From Crotalaria pallida (taxonomy: Eukaryota; Streptophyta; Magnoliopsida; Fabales; Fabaceae): a stretch of 64,000 nucleotides of DNA. The position numbers and the translations under genes are program-made. Shown here piece by piece: positions 59,862 through 64,000 of this stretch (positions are counted from its first letter, which is position 1; every line of letters starts with the position of its first letter). The stretch lies in assembly GCA_037953625.1 (NCBI GenBank), contig CM075652.1, positions 38,806,501 through 38,870,500 of the forward strand, read 5' to 3'. The notes under the pieces are model-generated. The model was not told the origin of the DNA. It searched no databases and saw only the letters and a program-made list of their open reading frames with translations.

Positions 59862-60360
59862 AATTCATATCTTTTCAACCGTACGTCGAAAAATTACAAA
59901 TGATATGTCAAAACGATCGTATCGAAATCTAGATTATGAAAATGAAAAGCTTTGATTTTTATTTTATAGTTTTCGAAATTTTATCACTGCTACAATAGTA
60001 AACGAATTTTTGAGTTTTAAGAATGAATGTGTGGTTTTAATGCATTTAATAACCTTTTGACTCAAGTATAATCATTTTTAAAATAAAAATACATTTCTGA
60101 AGTTGTATAATGTAGTATCATTTAAATAAAGTGTATTTTCGTATTTTTCTTATTTTAAAATATTTGAAAAGCTTAGGAAGTGTATTTTTGAAGAAATGAC
60201 CTTAGGACTTCAAAAATTCATAACTTTCAAACCGTAAGTCCAAAAATTACAAACTTTATATGAAAATGACCGTAATAAAATGTAGAATCTTAATATGTAA
60301 AAATAAAATTTTTATTTTAATATTTACGAAAATTTTTTTACAGTAGGTAGAAAATCAATT
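59862..60360 (+). repeat. Diverged internal duplication in the K U3
   Basis: Two ~150-bp blocks, from about 59862 and about 60207, share the order AATTCATA.CTTT.AACCGTA.GTC.AAAAATTACAAA, then a GATCGTA/GACCGTAAT segment, then TTTTTATTTTA. A ~345-bp period suggests an old tandem duplication inside the U3. Confidence 0.5.
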
Positions 60361-60652
60361 TTTGATAGTTAATATGATTAGATAATTATGTAGGCACCTC
60401 CACAATGAACCAATGAGAAATTTTCTCTTCTATTTTTCATAATATGCACCGTCCAAAATAAGTGGGAAGAAGGGAAGAATAAGTCATAAGTTTGTGAGAA
60501 TAAACCTTGAATTAAAATGCTTTAGGAATCAACAAAATCCCATTTAATGCTACTTCATGTTCCAAGTAGTGTTTGGAAATTTTTGACTAAGACTTAATGA
60601 AGGGGGGCGAATTTTGCTCTGAAAAATGGAGGGGAAATGCATCCTCAATACC

Positions 60653-60660
60653 TATAAATA
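60653..60660 (+). promoter_or_regulatory. TATA box of K
   Basis: TATAAATA in the context ATACCTATAAATAGATAGCC, about 1.06 kb from the K start, followed by a purine-rich leader with GAGAGAAAGAGAGAGG at 60734-60749 and a donor-like GTAGAG/GTAACC at 60835/60836. This matches the promoter-leader-donor order in the other LTRs. Confidence 0.6.
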
Positions 60661-63600
60661 GATAGCCTTAGTTCCACATTTTTCACACACAAACACTTGA
60701 TAGTTTCACTTGAGAAAAAAATAAAAATTCTAAGAGAGAAAGAGAGAGGGGGACGAGCAAGCTATAGGAAGGAGGGAGGATTTGCTTGGTTGCTTGAAGT
60801 TTTCTAAAAAGCTTAAGGAGTAGAGGTAACCCAAAATCACTTATTTAATTAAGCTATTTTGATTTGTTTTGTTTATATTTTTGTTTAAACCTTCTCAATT
60901 TCTTCTATAGTTAAATTCTAAATTTTTATTTTCATTTTAAAGTTGTTATTAAATCTATGAAATTGTTCTTAAGTTATATGAATTAAGAATAAGAAAAGGG
61001 ACACAAAAAGAGTGTTTAAAGGGATTTATCTCCCCTTTTCTTAAATTCTTAAGATGGCTAAAAGTTTTTGATGAGTTTGAATAATTTAATTTCTGGGTTT
61101 ATTTTAGTTCTTATACTATATGAATTATAGAGGATTTTTTATAATTGAACAAGTTTTTATCCTTTGTCTTTTAATTGTTTTGTTCTTTGTTTTAAGGAAT
61201 GAAAAAAAAATGAGTAAATAGCAATGGAAAAATAATAATTTCTAATATATATATATATATATATGTGAACCGTGACATATATTAATTTGAGGATTGATTT
61301 GTGTATTTTAATATGTGTATTGTGTTGTTGTTTAATATAATAAAAGAGAATAGAAATGGATAAAAAGATTAAAATGGATTTTTATTTTTTGATTTTGATT
61401 TTTCTTTCTTTTTCTGGACCGTGTGTATGTATGTATGTATATTGTGTGATAATTGTTGTTATTTCATATTTGAGTTATAATTAAGTCTCTAAAAAGAATG
61501 AAAACAAATAAGTACTTTTCTCTAAAGTAGAAATGAAATTTAAAGGAACTAAAATTTATTTTTGGAAATAAAGTGAATTCTGGAAATTAGGAATGTTCTT
61601 GAAGTGTATGGAATGGTAATTTATGGAATTTTTATGTAATTGTCATTGTTTGATTGTATCTGACTTTCTTTTGTTTGGATTTAAGTTACATAAGAACAAT
61701 GAGTTAGGTTAATGAATAAAAAATTAAAATTTTCTAGAAATATAAAAAAATATGAGTAGGCCGTGAGGCCTATGGTCCTTTTTAAAAAAATTATTTTTGG
61801 TAATTTGTTTGTTGTATGGTTTGTAGTTAAATTATAGTTAATCATTTAAAAGAAATAGGAACAAATGGTAGTTGTTATAAACTTATAAGAACATGTATTT
61901 TTGAATAATTGTATGAGTATGTGGTTGATGTGTTTATAGATATTAGTTGCTGGAAAAAGTGAATTATTTTCTAAAAGAGATCTATTTTATATTTTGTTAA
62001 TGATTAAAACTCTTATTTTTAGTATACAAAATGATGTAATTATATTATATAGGTGCTTTAGGAATTAAAAATATTTTTCTGATATTTTTCTATGCTGGTC
62101 GAAATTTAGAGGAAGAAATAAAGTTAATTGAATTTTTCTAATTGATTTGATAATTGCTTTAGTTTGTCTATGAATGAATTACATGTTTTATGGAAAAGGT
62201 TTATTTCTGAAAATTTAGTTTTGATTCTGGAAATTTAGTTTTTATTCTGGAAAATTAATTTGTTAAGATCCCAAATGATTATTTTTAAAGGTGTTAGTGA
62301 TACTTTGTCTATATGTGCAAATATAATGTAGAAACAAATAGAAATGAGTATTTTGATTGATTAAAAGTGATTTATAAAAAAAAATATATTAAGTTGCTGT
62401 CCAGAAATTATAAATAATAAAAAAAAAGTAATATTTTATTTGAAATAATAATGTTTTAAAGTTTTTAGCATAAGTAGGAATTGTGCATGATTGTGTATGA
62501 TTGTTTGGATTGTTTTCTTGAAAGTTTAAGTGATGCAACTTTTCTGTGACTGTACAGCAGATGCAACTATTTTATTTTGTTTAATTTTGTCATTTTATTA
62601 TAGTAGAAGTTGTAATAAGAATTTAGGAAGAAACGGCATGTGTTTTCGATTTTCTGTTTGAGAGAAATTGAATTTTTAAGTTTAAGTATGCATGCTGTCT
62701 AAAAATCTAAAGTGTGTGGCACCAATAAGAGAAATTGTTTTGGATTAAATCAATGTGTAAATTTCATGCTAAGATTTTTAGTATAAGTGTTTAGAAGTAA
62801 AAATGAAATATAAAAGTGATTTTTAAGTTTAGATATACATGCTGTCCAAATTTGATAAATTGATTTAAGTAATTATAAGAATGATTTTTATGTATGTGTG
62901 TGTGTTTGGGTATGGTTATCATATTGTTTGAATATTAGTAAATAAGGAATGGGTTGTGTTTTGATATAAAAAAAAATAATGTTAAGAGTTTTAGGCAAGT
63001 TATAGTATTTCATTAGATTAATAAATGTATGCTATGAATATTATTGTCTAATTAATCTATATGTAACTATTTTTATAAGTTATGAGTATTTTTGAGTTAT
63101 AATTCTTAGTTCTTTGAAAATAGAGGTTAGAACTTTAATTTGATGAAAATTGTGAGTAAGTGCAATTTGTTTGAGTGGCTGTCCAGATTTGTTTTATATT
63201 GACCTTAGTATTATGTCTATAAGATTTAAGGTGAATTGAAATAATTTAAGTGCTTCTCATAATTGAATAAGTGTGGAAAAATATTACTTTCTTAATTTTA
63301 ATTTCATTTTTAGAAGTTGGATGTGAATCTTTTAGTAGGAAATTGAAAAGAATGAATTTTTGGGTAACTGTGAAGTAATGCAACTTTATTCATGTTGCTG
63401 TCGAGAGAAGATTTTCATATAGTTGCATATAGAACTTGTTTTGACTTGATAAGTGAATAAGTTCATATTTTAGAATGACTGTTGATGTGTTAAGTGTTTG
63501 TATTGATTTTTTTAAAATGTGTTTCCTGGCTGACCAAATGATTAAAAGATTATATCAAGTTTAAGTTATTTGTTTAAGTAGCTTATAATGGTAGTTGTTA

Positions 63601-64000
63601 TATAAGCATTTGGAACTGAACTATGAGTTAATGAAAGTAGGAGTAGTCTCTTTTGATTTAATTGATTAAGTTCTAAATTTTGTATTTAATTTATAGATCT
63701 TAGGATGTGTAAATGGTTGTATATTTTTTAAAAGAGATTTTGATTTAGTGATTGGTTTTAAAGATTTTATTTAGTACTGTTTAAGAGGCCTTGAGTTTCG
63801 GAAAAGGAATGATTTACTTTTCAAGTGAGGTATATCCTAATACAAAGTCTTTTGATTTCAAAGGTTATTTAAGAAAGTGGTATTTGTTAGAAGTGTGTTT
63901 TCCAAAAAGGAATTATTTTAAATTACCTGATGCCTTAAAAGGACTTTTGTTTTAAAAAGAATTTCGGTTTTAAGGAACTTTGGTGCTTTGGGTTTAGTTT

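Larger units (their letters stand above)
59592..64000 (+). mobile_element. Element K: start of an LTR retrotransposon running off the window
   Basis: It begins TGTGAGACCC after GTAAA inside F (candidate TSD GTAAA, 59587-59591; the other copy is off-window). A U3-like region of ~1.06 kb, a TATA box and a leader follow, as in an LTR. The rest (60840-64000) is AT-rich, without an ORF above about 60 codons, a primer site or recognisable coding motif, so the LTR is longer than 4 kb or the interior is non-coding. (TA)n runs lie at ~59697-59722 and 61243-61264, and GTAT repeats at 61425-61440. Confidence 0.55.

Overview
The window is plant repeat DNA with no host gene that I can support. It reads as a nest of LTR retrotransposons of the Ty3/gypsy order, of the kind found in pericentromeric heterochromatin of a dicot. 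The element types and sequence style resemble legume genomes, but that placement is only an impression. Letters A to K below are my own labels.

Layout. Position 1-452 is the end of an Athila-type LTR, followed by a 250 bp spacer. 703-3685 is a probable solo LTR (C). A (3686-12230, minus) is a Tekay/Del-type chromovirus with gag, protease, RT, RNase H, integrase and chromodomain; it carries a solo LTR of the F family (5012-5589). A lies in an older minus-strand LTR (I, 12231-16930), which also holds solo LTR H (12985-16376, TSD ATACT). Remnant J (16931-17390) and a D-family LTR piece (17391-18117) follow. E (18118 to beyond the window, minus) has 2.6 kb LTRs and an apparently non-coding interior. 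Inside E sit D (21831-37249, Athila-type, plus, TSD CTCTC), G (40853-49343, Athila, plus, TSD GTGGA) and F (50089 onward, Tat lineage, plus). Inside the 5' LTR of D sits B (22953-34574, Tekay-type, minus, TSD GTTTT). K starts at 59592 inside F and runs past the window end. Several insertions are confirmed by uninterrupted copies of the target elsewhere in the window.

Coding content is mostly broken. A and B are each essentially one gag-pol frame with a few nonsense codons. F has several stops and two frameshifts. G keeps a long open frame, but RNase H and most of integrase are missing through an in-frame fusion. D keeps only gag and protease.

Four things stand out. (1) LTRs of five families (A, B, C, E, H) share a layout: a candidate 5' splice site downstream of the promoter, a 1.0-1.5 kb candidate intron, a family-specific array of short hairpins about 180-330 bp before the candidate 3' splice site, then a second exon. 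(2) In A and B that second exon opens directly on a conserved 150-157 codon reading frame inside the LTR. (3) F carries, antisense to gag-pol, an intact three-exon gene of 738 codons with a Transposase_28-like segment, basic nuclear-signal-like motifs and a coiled coil. (4) U3 and intron segments of several families carry 12-bp palindromes (core TAATCGATTA or TAACCGGTTA) spaced about 21 bp, two helical turns; E has a phased array of ten.
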